This document shows positions 44,201 through 59,200 of a DNA stretch of 64,000 nucleotides, in pieces. Origin of the DNA: Clostridia bacterium (lineage in GTDB: Bacteria > Bacillota > Clostridia > Oscillospirales > CAG-272); assembly GCA_017472285.1 (NCBI GenBank), contig JAFUQQ010000034.1, forward strand, positions 62,001 through 126,000, given 5' to 3'. Position numbers and translations under genes: made by a program. Within the stretch, counting starts at the first letter, position 1. The number at the start of each line of letters is the position of its first letter. The notes below the pieces were generated by a model that worked only from the letters and a program-made list of their open reading frames with translations, was not told the origin of the DNA and did not search any database.

Positions 44201-47200
44201 CATTGTTCTGATAGATAAAGGTATTGAAGATACCGATATCGTGGGACATACCAACGTCGTAGTTCTGGCTGACGAGGATCGGCATGATCGCGTTGAATTC
44301 ATCCCAGTCGTTGGGAACTTCGATACCGAGTTCAGCGAATACGTCCTTACGGTAGAACATAACGTTGAAGCTCTGTTTTTCGGGAATACCGTAAACAGCG
44401 ATGTCTCCGGTACCGTCTTTTTCACCGAGAGAAACAGTGAAAGGAACCCAAGCGGATTCGTGGAAGTAAGTCTGAACTTCTTCGAAGCCGTCGTAGCCGC
44501 TGAGGTCAAGAACCGCACCACGAACTGCATAGTTGATACAGTCGGAAGAAGTTACGTCCATCATAACGTCGGGACCTACACCGGAAAGGGTTGCGGGAAG
44601 GAGCGTACCTGCCGTAACGAGTTTGAGGTTGATCGCGATATCGGGACGTTCTCTTGCGAAGTCTTCGTCGATGATATTACGGATGATCTGTGTGTATTCA
44701 CGGGATACTGTGGTCCAAACATCTACCTTAGTAATACCGTCGCCGCCTTCAATGTCGCCGAAGGAGGAGTTATCGCGGATAAAGCTATAGAAGAACATCT
44801 GGATTTCGTACCAAGCGTTCACGAAGAAGTTACCTTCGCCTTTCGGGAGCTCGCCGCCTGCGGGCTGGATCACGAAGTAGTCAAGAATGAGAGCCTGCTG
44901 GCTGATATTATTGATCCATGTACCGAGGTTACCGATATAAGATTTGAGCTGTGTGAAGTTCTTTGCAATCTGACGTTCGGAGTTGGAAGCCATCTTTTCA
45001 AGTACGCGCGCTACGTTTTCAACGGAAGCGGTACTGGAGCTGGATTCACCGCCGCTGATTTCCTGCATCTTTTCGGAAACAGCGTAAAGTCTCTTCGCGA
45101 TGGAGCCCATTTCGGAGATCTCGTCGGGAATTCTCTTGTAGTAACCGTAGTCCATGTAGGGATCGGGAGAGCTACCGGAGATCGCAAGGATCTTGATATA
45201 GATCGCGTTGACTCTGGTTACGCAGTCACGGAGTTCCGCGATAAGCTCACCGAGGTTACCGAAGTTAACTTCGAGCTTGAAGGTATGTTTACCTTTTTCG
45301 AGGTAGAATTCAAATTCATATTCGCCGTCACCAAACGTGCCGCCCTGCCAGGAGTCATCGAAAAGGAACTGAAGGTTGTTCGCTTCTTCGAAAGGAACTT
45401 CACCGTCGATATAAATACGGCGGGAAACGAAAAGACCTTCGATGGAGTCCTGAAGGAATCTGGAGCTGATGGTGTAGAAGCCGGATTCGGGAACCGTAAA
45501 GGTCCATTCGATCCACTGACCTACGGATGCCCAGTTGTAAGAACCGTTACGACCACCAACGTCGTTGATCCAGGAGTAGCTTGCATGCTGCGGGCTTGTG
45601 ATCGCGGAAGTTCTGTCGTTCTGACCGTAGATGGTACGGGAAGAAGTGGATGTGAAGAATTCAGCTTCCAAGCGAACAGCGGAGGATTGAGAAGCGGGTT
45701 TCGCGCCTCCAGCCACGTGCATATTGTGATATGCTTCATAAGACATAAGAGTTTCTCTTGCGCGGAGAGTGATGGTATCGATATAGATATATTCTTTCTG
45801 CGCTTCGAGAGTGATGGTGTTCTCACCTTCTTCGAGGTAGAACCAGAACTCACCGTTATAGTTACCTGTCGGGTCGGAAACGGTGTATTCAGCCCACTGA
45901 GCTTCGAGAACTTTTGCCGGGCGGCGTTCATTGCCCGAGCTGTCCTTGTCGTATTCGATATCGGTGATATTACCGACCTCGTCATAGATCACGGGGATGT
46001 TATCGAGAACGTCGACCCATTTCTTTGTCATGATAAGGTTACGAACTTCGGTGTAAGGAACTTCGCCGTTGATACGGAGAGTTCTTTCGATGTCGGTTGC
46101 CTTGGATCTTTCGTCGGTAGGATAGTTGTAAACGATATCCATCGCGTAAAGACCGGATACGGGAACATTGACCGTCCACGTAGCAGCACCGGAATCGGGG
46201 ATGAGTACGACGTTGTTCTTACCGTCGTAAGAAACACCGGTCTCCGCGCCTTTGGGGAGAGAGGTGATGTCATCCGAATCAATCACGATCGCATCGCCTT
46301 CATAATTCGGATAAACAGAGTGTTTTGCCTTGTACTCGGCCCACTTGTCGTCACCGAGAATTTCAAGGGCCTCATTGGTAGTAGACGTATCGGTCTCCGT
46401 TGCCTTTGCCGCTACGAGCGAAGCGGGGTTCGCCATAACAACGATGCCGGAGAGCATAAGTACGCTAAGCACCAATGCGACAGCTCTTTTCAGCTTTGAG
46501 TTTTCCATAGTTTTTCCTCCTTAACGGAATTTGCAATGTGCAGACTAAAAACCCGTGCCGTCCTATCCGAACGGCACATAGCGCTTATTACTTTAATATA
46601 CTACCACTTCATTCACAAAAAATCAATAAGTTTGTAACCCACTTTTTTTAGATTCTTAACAATTTGTTCTTATTTTTCCGAAAAAAAGGAGAAAATCTGA
46701 CCCAAATTCAAGTTTTTTCAATATAAATAACTAATAGGAAACAGATTTGATTTTTTGAGAAAGAGAAAAGCAATTTCAAAAGCGTATTTTAGATTTACCA
46801 AAGGTTTCTGAAAAAGCAAAAAAAGTATTGATATTGCTTGGTTTTTGGGTTCGTTTTCTCAATAGTCCGCAAAGTGATTACATGATAGTAAATTTTATTT
46901 AACAAGCATTCAATATCCGATTTGAAAAGAGAATAAAAAACGTGCTTTTGGTTTTGTGCAGTTCTCACAAACAAAAAGCCCGTTTTTTTACTTTGTAGTC
47001 ATTATGCCAAAAAAACGACAAAGTCATTTTTTTAGATCAAAAACACAGACTTTTTTCTAATAATAAACAGAAAATCAAAACAATTGCTTCATGTTCATTA
47101 GAAACCATTAAGTCTTGTCTATGATTCCTCCGAAAAGGATTTTATCGCCTTCATAAAATACAACGGATTGTCCCGGAGTCACCGCACGGACGGGATGTTC

Positions 47201-50200
47201 AAAGAAAATTTCCGCTCTGTCGCCTGTAATGCAGATACGCGCGCGTTCCGGTTTTGCCGTGTAACGTATCTTTCCATCCGCATAAAGCCCGTCATAATCC
47301 CCTGGCATGAGTGCCATAAAGTTCAGCGTATGGCAAACCAAGCGATCTGTGAAGACCTTATCTTCCCCTGTAACCGTTACGGTATTTGCCGCGGGATCGA
47401 TCGCCGTCACGAAAGCAGGTTTTCCGAGCGCAAGCCCAAGCCCTTTCCGCTGTCCGATCGTATAATGAATGATTCCCTCATGCGTTCCGATCTTTTTGCC
47501 GTTCTCATCAATGAAATCCCCCTTCGGAAACTTCCCTATCCGTTCTTCAATATAAGAAACGTAATCGTTTGACGGAATAAAACAGATCTCCTGACTTTCG
47601 GGCGCGTCGGCATTGGGAAGCGCCAGCTCTATGGCTTCTTTTTTGATCGAAGCCTTATCAAGCTCGCAAAGAGGAAACATCAGCATAGAAAGCTGTTCCT
47701 GTGTCAACCGCCAGAGAACGTAGCTCTGATCTTTTCTCGCATCACGTGCCTTACGGATATAATAACGACCCGTTTCCGCATCAAAGCCGATATCCGTATA
47801 ATGCCCCGTCGCAACGCGTTCGATTCCCATTTTCTTCGCAGTTTCGCAAAGAGAAGCGATCTTGACGTAACGGTTGCAGATCACGCAAGGATTCGGCGTT
47901 TTTGCCTCGGAATATTCTTTCAGGAAATCACCGATCACGATCTCCCCAAATTTTTCTCTGCAATCCACAATGGTAAGCGGAACGTCAAGCGATGCCGCTG
48001 CGCGTTCAGCCGATGCCATGTCGCTGTCATCACTCATGCGGAGAAATGCGCCGTAAACCTCATAGCCTTGTCTGCGAAGCGCAACAACGGAATACGTACT
48101 ATCGATGCCGCCGCTCATACCAAGTAATATTTTTTTCTTTTCCATACCGTAAAACCTTTCTTTATCGGTAGCTTTCCGCTGCCGCAACGGCAAGTCTGTC
48201 GCAACGCTCATTATAAGCATGACCGTCATGACCTTTTACCCAAACGAAAGTTACCTGATGCATATCGAGAAGCGAAAGAATTTGTTCCCAGAGATCAGGA
48301 TTGAGTGCAGGTTTTCCGTCGCCCTTTTTCCAGCCCTTCGCCCTCCATGATCTTGCCCAACCTTTTGTAATAGCATCCACAAGATATTTGGAATCTGACC
48401 AGAGCTCCACTTCGCAAGGCTGTTTCAATGCGGAAAGTCCCGCGATCGCCGCAGAAAGCTCCATGCGGTTATTTGTGGTATTGGCTTCACCACCGGAAAG
48501 CTCTTTTTCGATCTCGCCATAAACAAGGATGCATCCCCATCCGCCCGGACCGGGATTTCCCTTACAAGCGCCGTCCGTATATAATTTTACTTTTTTCATT
48601 TTTAGTATGTCCTTTTTATATAATTATATTGGAAGAATTTCAATACTTTTTCCCGTATCCTGAGATTCCCTCGCGGCAAGCGCGATCCGCGTTGCAAAGA
48701 AAGCATCTTCTGCAGAAACACGGCACTTCCCTTTTCCCTGTATCTCCAGAACAAATTCTTCAAAAAGCTCCGTTTCCGTTTCGACAAGCGGAAGCTCTCG
48801 TTCTCCCTCGCCGTCGATCACAAATACTTTTCTAAAACGAACCTCAAGAATCCCCTTTGAACCGACAAGGCGAAGTCTGTCATCATCATGTGTCGGTGCT
48901 TTCGCAGGACGCATCACATCCGCCGAAACAGATGCCATCTTTCCTTTTTCGCACCCAAAAACCGAAAGTGTACTTGCCTCCATCGTACCGTTGCCCGCAT
49001 TGCAAGCCGTATTGCCGTAAGCAGTCACTGTCACGGGACGCAACCCTCCGATACGTGTGATCCATTCAATCGCATGGATCGCAACCCATGGAATCGTACC
49101 GCCGTATTTTTCTCTGTCGGAATAGAACTTCTCACGGTTGCCCATGCGATAAGATTTCTGTCCGTTGGCAAGCATGACTTCACCGATACCGCCCTCTTTC
49201 ACAAAACGGTAAGCCGTTTCAAAATGCGGCAGATAATCGATTCCGAACATTCCGCAGAAGCAAATGCTCGGGTCTTTCTTTTTTGCTTCCTTATATATAT
49301 ACACAAGGTGTTCCAGCTTGTCCATCTCCGTTGCAACTGGTTTTTCGCAAAACACACTGCATCCCCTTGAAAGTGCCATTTCCGCATACTGCGAATTTTT
49401 ATACATGACCGTATTCACGATCACGATATCGGGCTTTTCTTCATGCAGCATCGTTTCCACATCTTCATAAACACGCGGAGCAAAACCAAACCGCTCCAAA
49501 TTTCTCGCCGCGCGCGCCGCGCCGTCTTCCGCATCGGGATAGCAGATCGCCGCAAAATCCATACCGTATTTTTTTATCGTCCCGAGCGCATAAGCATAAT
49601 GCCCCGCCGCCCCAATCTGTACAACTTTCATCTTTTCCTTTCCGCTTTTTCTTTACGTAAAGAAAAAGCTTGGCAAAAAGAAACGCTCTGTGGTTTCTCT
49701 GTCTTTATTTTGTTCGGATTTTTTTATTTCGTAGGGTAATGGTTCCCTTACCGTTTTCTTTAGTAAAAAGAGAAGCTTGGCAAAAGAAACGGCAGGCAGT
49801 GCCTGCACCCCTATGCCGCCTCTGTTTTGATTTTAATTAAATTTTATGATTTGCAAGAGATGTTCTCAAACGCGCGTCATCCTCGAGGGAGCAAGTCGAC
49901 CGAAGGATCTCGCGGGGAAATAGCCTTTTCGACCAGATCCTTCGCTACTTTCATATCGAAAGTACGCTCAAGGATGACACCTTCGGTGTCGGGCGAAACG
50001 TTGTTTTTCTTAAATTCCCATCTATAAGCCCCCTCCCCGTGGAGAGAAGATCATTTTTTAATTTTATCCCAATATGCTTTTGCCGCCTGTTCGGTCTTAT
50101 TATCACCGTATGTATAAAATTTCGCATTTTTCAGATCATCGGGCAAATATTGTTGCGGGATATAATGATTTGGATAAATGTGCGGATATTTATAATCCTG

Positions 50201-53200
50201 ACCTTTTTGAGAGGAATTATCCCCATCAAAATGTACGTTTTGCAAACATCTCGGAAAGGTCGCACCTTTTCCGGCAGAAACCGCTTCCATTGCCGCATCG
50301 ATCGCACTTTCCGCCGAATTGGATTTCGGAGAAGTCGCAAGCAAGATTGTGGCATTGGCAAGAGGGATACGTGCTTCGGGAAGTCCGAGTTCTCTTGCGC
50401 TTTCCACACAGGAACGCACGACCGAAACCGCAAGAGGATAAGCAAGTCCAATATCTTCACTCGCAGTCACTTGCAAACGTCGGCAAACGGAAATCAAATC
50501 ACCACCTGCAAGCAGTTTGGCAAGATAAAAAAGTGCCGCGTCGGGATCGGAACCGCGAATGGACTTCTGAAAAGCGGAAAGCAAATCGTAATGCCCGTCC
50601 CCATCTTTATCAAAACCGCTCATGCCCATGACCTCGGGAAGAAAAGTTCTCACCGTTTCTTCTGTGATCTCCTCATAAACGGAAGCGATATTTTCAAAAA
50701 GTCCCACAGCGCGTCTGGCATCACCCGCCGCTGCGGAAACGATCATGGAAAGCGCGTCTTCCGTCAGATGCACTTCCCTATTTGTTTCTTCTTTAAAAAT
50801 AGAAGTTGCTCTGCGGACGGCATGTTTCAAAGCCTGCGTACCGATCGGTTTAAATTCAAAAACGGCACAACGGGAAATGATCGCGGGATAAATATAAAAA
50901 TAAGGATTTTCCGTCGTGGAAGCGATCAGCGTGATTCTTCCGTTTTCGATATATTCGAGCAGCGATTGCTGTTGTTTTTTGTTGAAATACTGCATTTCAT
51001 CGAGATAAAGCAAAACGCCGTCCGCACCGAGCAAAGACGTACTTTCCGCAATAACAGCTTTTACGTCGGCAAGTCCCGCGCTCGTGGCATTGAGTTTATG
51101 CAGTGTTTTTCCCGCTGCATTGGCAAGAATATTTGCCGCTGTCGTTTTGCCCGTCCCCGAAGGGCCGTAAAAGATCATATTGGGAATATGTTTTGCCGCC
51201 AGCATTTTGCTGAAGATACCATCTTTGCCGAAAAGTTTCGGATCACCGACCATATCTTCAAAAGAAAGCGGACGAATCCTGTCCGCAAGTGGTTGTTGCA
51301 GCATAATAATCTTCCTTTCAAAAGAATACGTGTTCTCCGCCTTTCTTTACGAAAAGAAAGGCTTGGCTAAAGAAACGCTCTGTGGTTCCTCTAATTTTAT
51401 TTTGCACAGGTTTTTATTTTGTACTTCTTACACGCAGAAAAAAATTTGAACAAAATAAACTCTGAGTGCCACAGAGAAAAATTTTTGCGGAGGGGTGGCC
51501 GTACCCATCAAAGAATACAGCCGAAATCTCTGAAAGGACAGTCAGCGCATTTTGGCTTTTTCGCATCACAAACTTCTCTGCCGAACATCACAAGACGATG
51601 ACAGAAATCGGATTGTTCTTCGGGAGGAATGAGCGAAACAAGAATTTTTTCCACTTTTTCGGGTGTTTTGCTGTCGCAAAGACCGAGTCTGTTTGAAATA
51701 CGGATGCAATGTGTGTCGGCAACGATGGCGGGTTTGCCGTAGATATCGCCGAGAATGAGATTGGCGATCTTGCGGCCGACACCGGGGAGCGTCAGAAGGT
51801 CTTCCATCGTATCGGGAACTTTCCCGCCGAATTTTTCACAGATGATCGCAGAAAAATCCTTGATGTTTTGCGCTTTTACTTTATAAACCCCGCAAGAGAA
51901 AACGAGCTTTTCGATTTCCGCAACGGGTGCTTCCGCCATACTTTGCGCATCGGGAAAGCGGCGGAATAATTCTTCACAGACGATATTGACGCGTGCATCA
52001 GTACATTGTGCAGAAAGTCTGCCCATGACGAGAAGCCGCCAAGGATCACCGCCAAAATTCAGAGCGCAAACGGCATCGGGATAGCGTTCTTTCAAAGATA
52101 CGACCACCTTTTCCGCGCGAATCTTTTTTTCTTCCGTTGTCATGATTCCATCCATCCTTTTATTGATTATAATGCAAAATATCCATAGAATCGAGCGAAA
52201 ATTCGTTTCGCAAAAGAGCAAGTAAAGTCGAAACGGGGAGTCCAACGACGTTATTGAACTCACCTTCGATACGTTCGACAAACGATGCACCTTTCATCTG
52301 GATTGCGTAAGAGCCCGCTTTTCCCATAGGTTCACCCGATTCCGCATAGGCTTTGATCTCCGCTTCGGAAAGCTCACGGAATTTCACGTCCGTTCGTGCG
52401 GCACGGCAAACGGTTTTACCTTTATAATAAACGGCAAGTCCCGAATAGACGGAATGCCATGAATCCGAAAGGATACCGAGCGTCAGGATTGCGTGTGCTT
52501 CATCAAGCGGTTTACCGATCAACATTCCCTCATAGACGACGACGGTATCGCAAGCGATAATTAAGGTCTGATCGGTTAAGTTATTTTCGTTTATAAGTTT
52601 TTCTTTAACGTCTTCACATTTTCGTTTGGCAATCTCGCAAACGGCGGCATCGGGTATCATGACACCCTCGAGCGTTTCATCCGTATCGGATGTGACGATG
52701 CGAAAATCCATGCCGATGGATGTGAGGATTTCTTTTCTTCGGGGAGAAGACGATGCTAAAACGATATCAATTTTTTTCTTTTTCATCTTCATAGCATCAA
52801 ATATCTTTCAGATCAAGGATCGAAACGACGGGTACGGAAAATTCGGGCTTGGGCAGATCTGCCAGATTGACAAGAGTGACACCGGAATGGACAGTTGCCT
52901 CGGTTTGCATCTGAATGGTATCGATCATCGCTTTCATCGTACCGCCCACAGCGAGCAAATCATCGACGATCAGCACGTTATCATGAGAAGTAAGGACCCC
53001 CTTGGGCAGCTCCAACGTAGCGGAACCGTATTCCAGATCGTAAGAAGTTACAACCACTTCACAGGGAAGCTTGCCCGCTTTACGAAAAGGAATGAAGGGC
53101 ACACCGAGAGCCCCTGCAACAAGCAAACCGAAACAGAAGCCTCTGGATTCGGGAGCGGCTACAGCGGTTACGGAATCGATAGGCTTGATTTTTTCGATCG

Positions 53201-56200
53201 CATCTCTGAACGCAGAAGCCATACCGTTCATCAGATATTGGTTGCGGAACACGGGAAATATATCGACAAAATTGATATTTTCCTTAGGAAAACCTGCGTA
53301 AACGTCCAGATTGTCCATCAGGATTTCAGTAAATTCGTTCGTGCGGTGAACGGGTGCGAATACTTCTCTCAAAGGTTTTAGTGTAGACATATTTTTCTCC
53401 TTTTATCTGAATCAAAGTCTTTTGAATTTTGTTTTTGCGGGTAATTTTTTCTCGATCTGTGTGATAATGGTATCGACCTTCTCGGGAGTTTCATCGGTGA
53501 AGATCGCGTGAGAAAAGAGATTCGGAAGCGGTTTATCCGCCATATAGGTGGGAACGCTGTTGAAGATCACGTTTCTGTGCGGATATTCACGCATCACGAT
53601 AAATTCCGCACCCGTGCGGTCGGTGAGTTTATTTACGGGGTGGGTATCGCAATAACGGCAAGACTCTCTGTCGTCTTTACCGGAGAAGCTGTCGCGTATC
53701 ATACATTTTTCCATCGTCATAAGCGGAAGTCTGCCGTAGATGATATATCCTTTCGGCATTGGTGTTGCAAGGCCCGCGGTCACAGAAACGCCGACTTCGG
53801 GAGAAACGATGACGGAGGAAAAATCCTTTTTGCCGTAGATGGCTGCGCTCGAGGAATTATAAAGGTTGAGCCTGAGGTCGCCGTGCTTTTCAAAACCGAT
53901 CTCATCCGCCATTTCCCCTTGCCAGAAGCCCGGAATCAGCGCGATCTTCGCACCGTTTTCATAAGCTTTCTTTGCCATTTCGCGCACCGTTTCCAGCTCA
54001 TGATCGAAGGCAACAGGCGGGAATGTGATACCAATATTGGAGTGCTTTTTCAGTTTTTCCGCGTGGGAAAGATATTCGGGCAAAGGGAGGAAGATGCGGT
54101 CAAAATAGAGAATAGCTTTCGGTGTGATCGATTTGAAATACGAAAAATACGCGCTTTTTTCATCCGAGGGAATAAAGCCCGATGCGCGCGGTAATTTGCC
54201 ATCGAATTTCGGATACTGTTTGACATCGCCGATGAGTTTTTCCGTTAGATTTTCACAAAGGATGCGGCGGAGTGCATTGACGGCAGAGATGGGAATGTTG
54301 ACTTCATCCGTTTCCACGGTGATATTTTCGGGATAAAAGGGAGTCGAACCGAGCTTTGAGAGATTTTCCGCAAGACGTTCTTTGGTCGTAGGTGTTTTTT
54401 CAGCTTTGGCACAGAGATCGCCAAAGACTTCAGCAGAAAAAGTTTCTTCTCCGCGCGTGACCGTACCAATGATATGCGCGGGCTTACCGACGGAAAATTC
54501 TGCGGAAACGGACATAGGCATACGGCGTGTCTGGAATTTTTCGGTCTTTTTGGCATCAAGGATAGTGGCTGTGGTCTGTTTATCGGAATCGGTACGGATA
54601 CCGAGCATATCGCGCGAAATTCTCTCGTGATAATAACCGTCGGTAAAACCCGAACGGGAAAAAAGCTCGGCAAGACGGCGGACTTCATCAGGTGTCGCGC
54701 CGCGGTGTTCGTCAATGAGCTTGCGGTAAGTAGAGATCACACCGTATACGTATTCGGGGGCCTTCATGCGTCCCTCAATCTTGAAAGAAGCCACGCCCGC
54801 ATCGATAAGTTTCGGCATATATTCCGCAAGACAAAGGTCTTTCAGTGAGAGCGCGTAAGGATTTTTCGTTTTATAGGGCAAACGGCAAGGTTGGGCACAT
54901 TCGCCTCGGTTACCGCTTCTTCCGCCGATAACGGAGCTCATCAGGCATTGTCCCGAATGACTGACGCAAAGCGCGCCGTGTACGAAAATTTCCGTTTCGA
55001 TGGGGGACTGTTTACAAAGCGTTTCGATATCGCGCAGAGGGAGTTCGCGCGGTGCGACCATACGTTCAAAGCCGATCCCGGCAAGTGCTTTTGCGGAAAG
55101 TGCGTTCTGTCCCGTGCATTGCGTGCTTGCGTGCAGAGCGATACCGGGGAAAATACGGATAAGTTCTTTGGCAAGACCGATATCCGCAACGATGAAGGCA
55201 TCCGCGCCGAAAGAAAGAAGCTGTTCGGTCAGGGCGATGGCGGGCACGAGTTCATTGCCATAAAGCTGGGTATTGAGCACGATATTGGTCTTGACACCGT
55301 ACAAACGGCAATCCCGGACGGCATTTTTCAGTTCTTCTTCTGTGAAATTATTCGCGTTTTTTCTCGCGTTGAAGCTATGCGCGCCAAAATAAACGGCATC
55401 CGCACCGGCACAAAGTGCAGCTTCGAGAGAAGCAGGCGAACCTGCGGGAGCAAGAAGTTCGGGTTTCATATTCGTTACAACAGAATCTCCGATGGGGAAA
55501 ATTCTGCCTTTCTCATCAAAAATTTTGGCATAAAGGATTGAATTTATACGAAAGAAAGCGTATAATGAAATGAGACTTTCCATCGTAAGTCTTACAACTC
55601 TATATTATAATACAAATCCAGAATAATCGCAAGACATTTCCCGCAATTTCACAGGAAATGACTTCAGAAAAAACGTTTCCAAAAGAAAAAAAGAAAGGAT
55701 TCACATATAATGAAAGAAATCATACTTTGTAAATACGGCGAGATCTCGCTCAAAGGCGCAAACCGTTCGTATTTTGAAAAAATGCTCCGTGATATCCTGA
55801 AGCGCAGAACCGCTCCCTACGGACATTTTAAAATCTATTCCATGCAAAGCACCGTATATATCGAACCGCTGGATGAAGAAGCGGATATCGACAGCGCATA
55901 CCGTATCGCAAAAAATACTTTTGGTATTTCCGCGATCAACCGCGCGATCGAAACCGAAAAGAATATGGACGCAATTCTGAATACCGTCAGAACGCAGTTC
56001 ATGCCTTATATTGAAAACGCGCGTACCTTCAAAGTCGAAGCGAAGCGTTCCGACAAGAAATTCCCGCTCACTTCTCCCGAAATTTCCGCAGAGGTCGGCG
56101 GCGTGATCCTTGAAGAAACCCACGGCAGAAAGCGCGTGGACGTACACAATCCCGAGGTCACCGTGCGCGTGGAAATCCGCGACTATGCAGCATACATTTG

Positions 56201-59200
56201 CGCAGGACAGGAACGTGCCATCGGCGGTATGCCTATCGGTTCCAACGGCAAAGGACTTCTTCTCCTTTCGGGAGGTATCGACAGCCCCGTTGCAGGTTTC
56301 ATGATCGCAAAACGCGGTGTACGTCTGGATGCAATGCACTTTGAAAGCTTCCCTTACACGAGCGAACGCGCAAAAGAAAAGGTGCTCACTCTTGCGGAAA
56401 AGCTCACGGAATTTACAGGTGAAATCCATGTTCACGTGATTTCCGTGACACAGATTCAAGAAGTTCTCCGCGATAACTGTGAAGAAGACTATTTCACCTT
56501 GCTTCTCCGCCGTTTCATGATGCGTCTTGCGGAAAGAACCGCGAAAAAATACGAATGTGACGCACTCATTACAGGTGAAAGTCTGGGTCAGGTCGCAAGC
56601 CAGACCATGCAGGCACTCGGCGTTACCAACAGCGTTGTGGAATGTCCCGTATTCCGTCCTCTGATCGGTATGGATAAAGAGGAGATCATCCGTATCTCCC
56701 GTGAGATCGACACCTTTGAAACCTCCATTCTTCCCTACGAAGATTGCTGTACCGTCTTCACTCCCCGCCACCCCCGCACACGTCCCGAACTTTTCAAAGT
56801 GGAACGCGAAGAAGCCAAGGTTGACGTACAGGCGCTCGAAGACGAAGCCTTCGCAACACTCGAAACCATCGTCGTCGGCCGCAAATAACTTACTTTCTTC
56901 TTTACGAAAAGAAGAAAGTAAGCAAAGAAGAAACGCTCTGTGGTGCCTCCACCTTTATTCTGTACAAAAATAAGCAAAGAAGAAACGGCAGGGAGTTCCT
57001 GCATCCAATTGTGCCCTCTGACTTTATTCCGCAAAAAGTAAAACAATAAAAAACTTGACCAAAATAAAGCAAAAGGAACCACAGAGCGTTTCTTTCGCCA
57101 AGCCTTTCTTTCCGTAAAGAAAGGCGGAAAAACTTTCGTTATTTTTCACAAAGTTGTCATAATTCCATAAGGAATAAAAAAACACAGTTGACAAAATCAA
57201 GTGAAAATGGTAAAATTAATATGTTATGAAATCAATTCTGTAAAAGGAGGCAATCGGAGGAAACCATGAATTCCACACCTCTCGTTACGAAAGTGATCCT
57301 TTTCACCTCCTGTAAAGGCGGTGTCGGAAAATCCACGGTATGCGCAAACTTAGCAATGGCGGTTGCGCGCCGCGGCAAACGCGTTCTGCTTGTCGATTGT
57401 GATTTCGGCAACAGATGTCTGGATCTCGTCGCGGGGCTTTCGGATGAAGTCGTTTACGATATCAGCGATATCGCTTTCGGCAGAATCTCGGGAGAACGCG
57501 CGATCATACAGGACAGTCGTTCGGAAAATCTCTTTTTCCTTGCCGCACCCTATGGGTTTGATAACAGAATGAATACCTTTGCATTCCGTTCAGCCATACG
57601 GAAGCTCATCGCTATGGAAGATGGCTTTGATTTCATTTTCATTGACACACCGGGCGGCATCGGAGAGCCTCTGCTTTTCGCCGCAAGCGTTGCGGATACG
57701 GCATATATTGTTGTGGAACCAACTCGTACAGCCATCCGCGCCGCAGAGAGAACATCGGAATTTCTCTCTCGCAAAGGTATCGCAAAAAGACGACTGATCG
57801 TCAATAAACTCACAGGCGGTTCGGTGAACAAAGCCAAGAAAGAAATCATCTCGATCATTGACACAACATCCGTCAAATTACACGGCGTAATCCCCTATGA
57901 CCCCGAATTGATCTCCGCCGGAAACCAGGGCATCCTGATCGATGAGATGCTGAGTTTCAACGTCACAAATGCATTTGACAATTTAGCCGCAAGAACACTC
58001 GGCGAAGGAAGAAGACTTTTCGCCGGCATCAAACGACTCCGTAAATTAAAATAATAGAGAAAGGATTGCGTTGCCTTCTTTGGTAATGCCGGATCACGCT
58101 TATGGAAATTGCACTTATCTCATCGGAAACAAAAAGAGAGCTTATGGTACAGTTTTGTATCGCTTACTGCGGAGTTCTCGCAAAGCACAATATCTGCGCG
58201 ACAAAAATGACAGGAAAAAACGTATCCGAAGCAACGGGACTTGAAATTGAACAGCTCCTCCCCGGCAATCAGGGCGGCGTACAGCAGATCGCATCCCGTA
58301 TCGCGTATAATGAGATCGACGTACTTCTGTATTTCAGAGAAGGCACAGACGATCCCGAAGCGATGCTCAAGGATGCCGCTCTCATGCGCGAATGTGACAG
58401 AAGTAACGTCCCCACCGCGACCAACATCGCAACGGCAGAAGCCATCATCACCGCGCTCGACAGAGGTGACCTCGATTGGCGCGAGATCTGGAATCCGAAA
58501 TCCGAATATAACCGTAGCCGCAGAAAATAAGCGGATAGCACCCAAGCAAAAATCCCTCCTAAAAGGAGGGTTCAGTTTGTCGATAAAGTCGGATTAAAAA
58601 TTTGGTTTTGGCATTTTTAACAAAAGAAAAACTTTTTAAAGGCCTCTCACTTCGGGAGAGGTGTCAACGTAGTTGACGGAGAGGGCGTTTTCAGCATATA
58701 TTACCGCCCTCTCACCCGACTTTCGTCGGGAGCTCTCCCAAAGGGCGAGCCTTTATGATACTTGTCTTTTTGAGTTTTGGCAACTTTTTATTTCCGTCTT
58801 TTCCACATAGGTTTTTCGACAGGCTGATCCCTCCTAAAAGGAGGGTTTTTAATATCAAAATTTTTTATCATCATCTGAAAGGAATCTCATCATGAAAATC
58901 TACCGCACCATCGGCACGATCCTTAGCTCACTATTCATGCTGATACTCGTGATCGTCCTCACCGCTTCCCTGCTGATTCTCAGCGCGGCAAGAGCCGTTT
59001 CCAAAGATACCATTTCCAATATCACGAAAACCGTTCTTTCCAATGAGGATGTGCAAGCTGAAATTTCTTCCGAAATTTCTTCCGCTCTGACAGATATGCT
59101 ACAAAACATCGTCAGCACGAAGCCCTCGCAACCGCCGACACAGAATCAGAATCAGAATCAAAACCAGAACAGCACACCTCAGAATCCCTCACAGAGTACG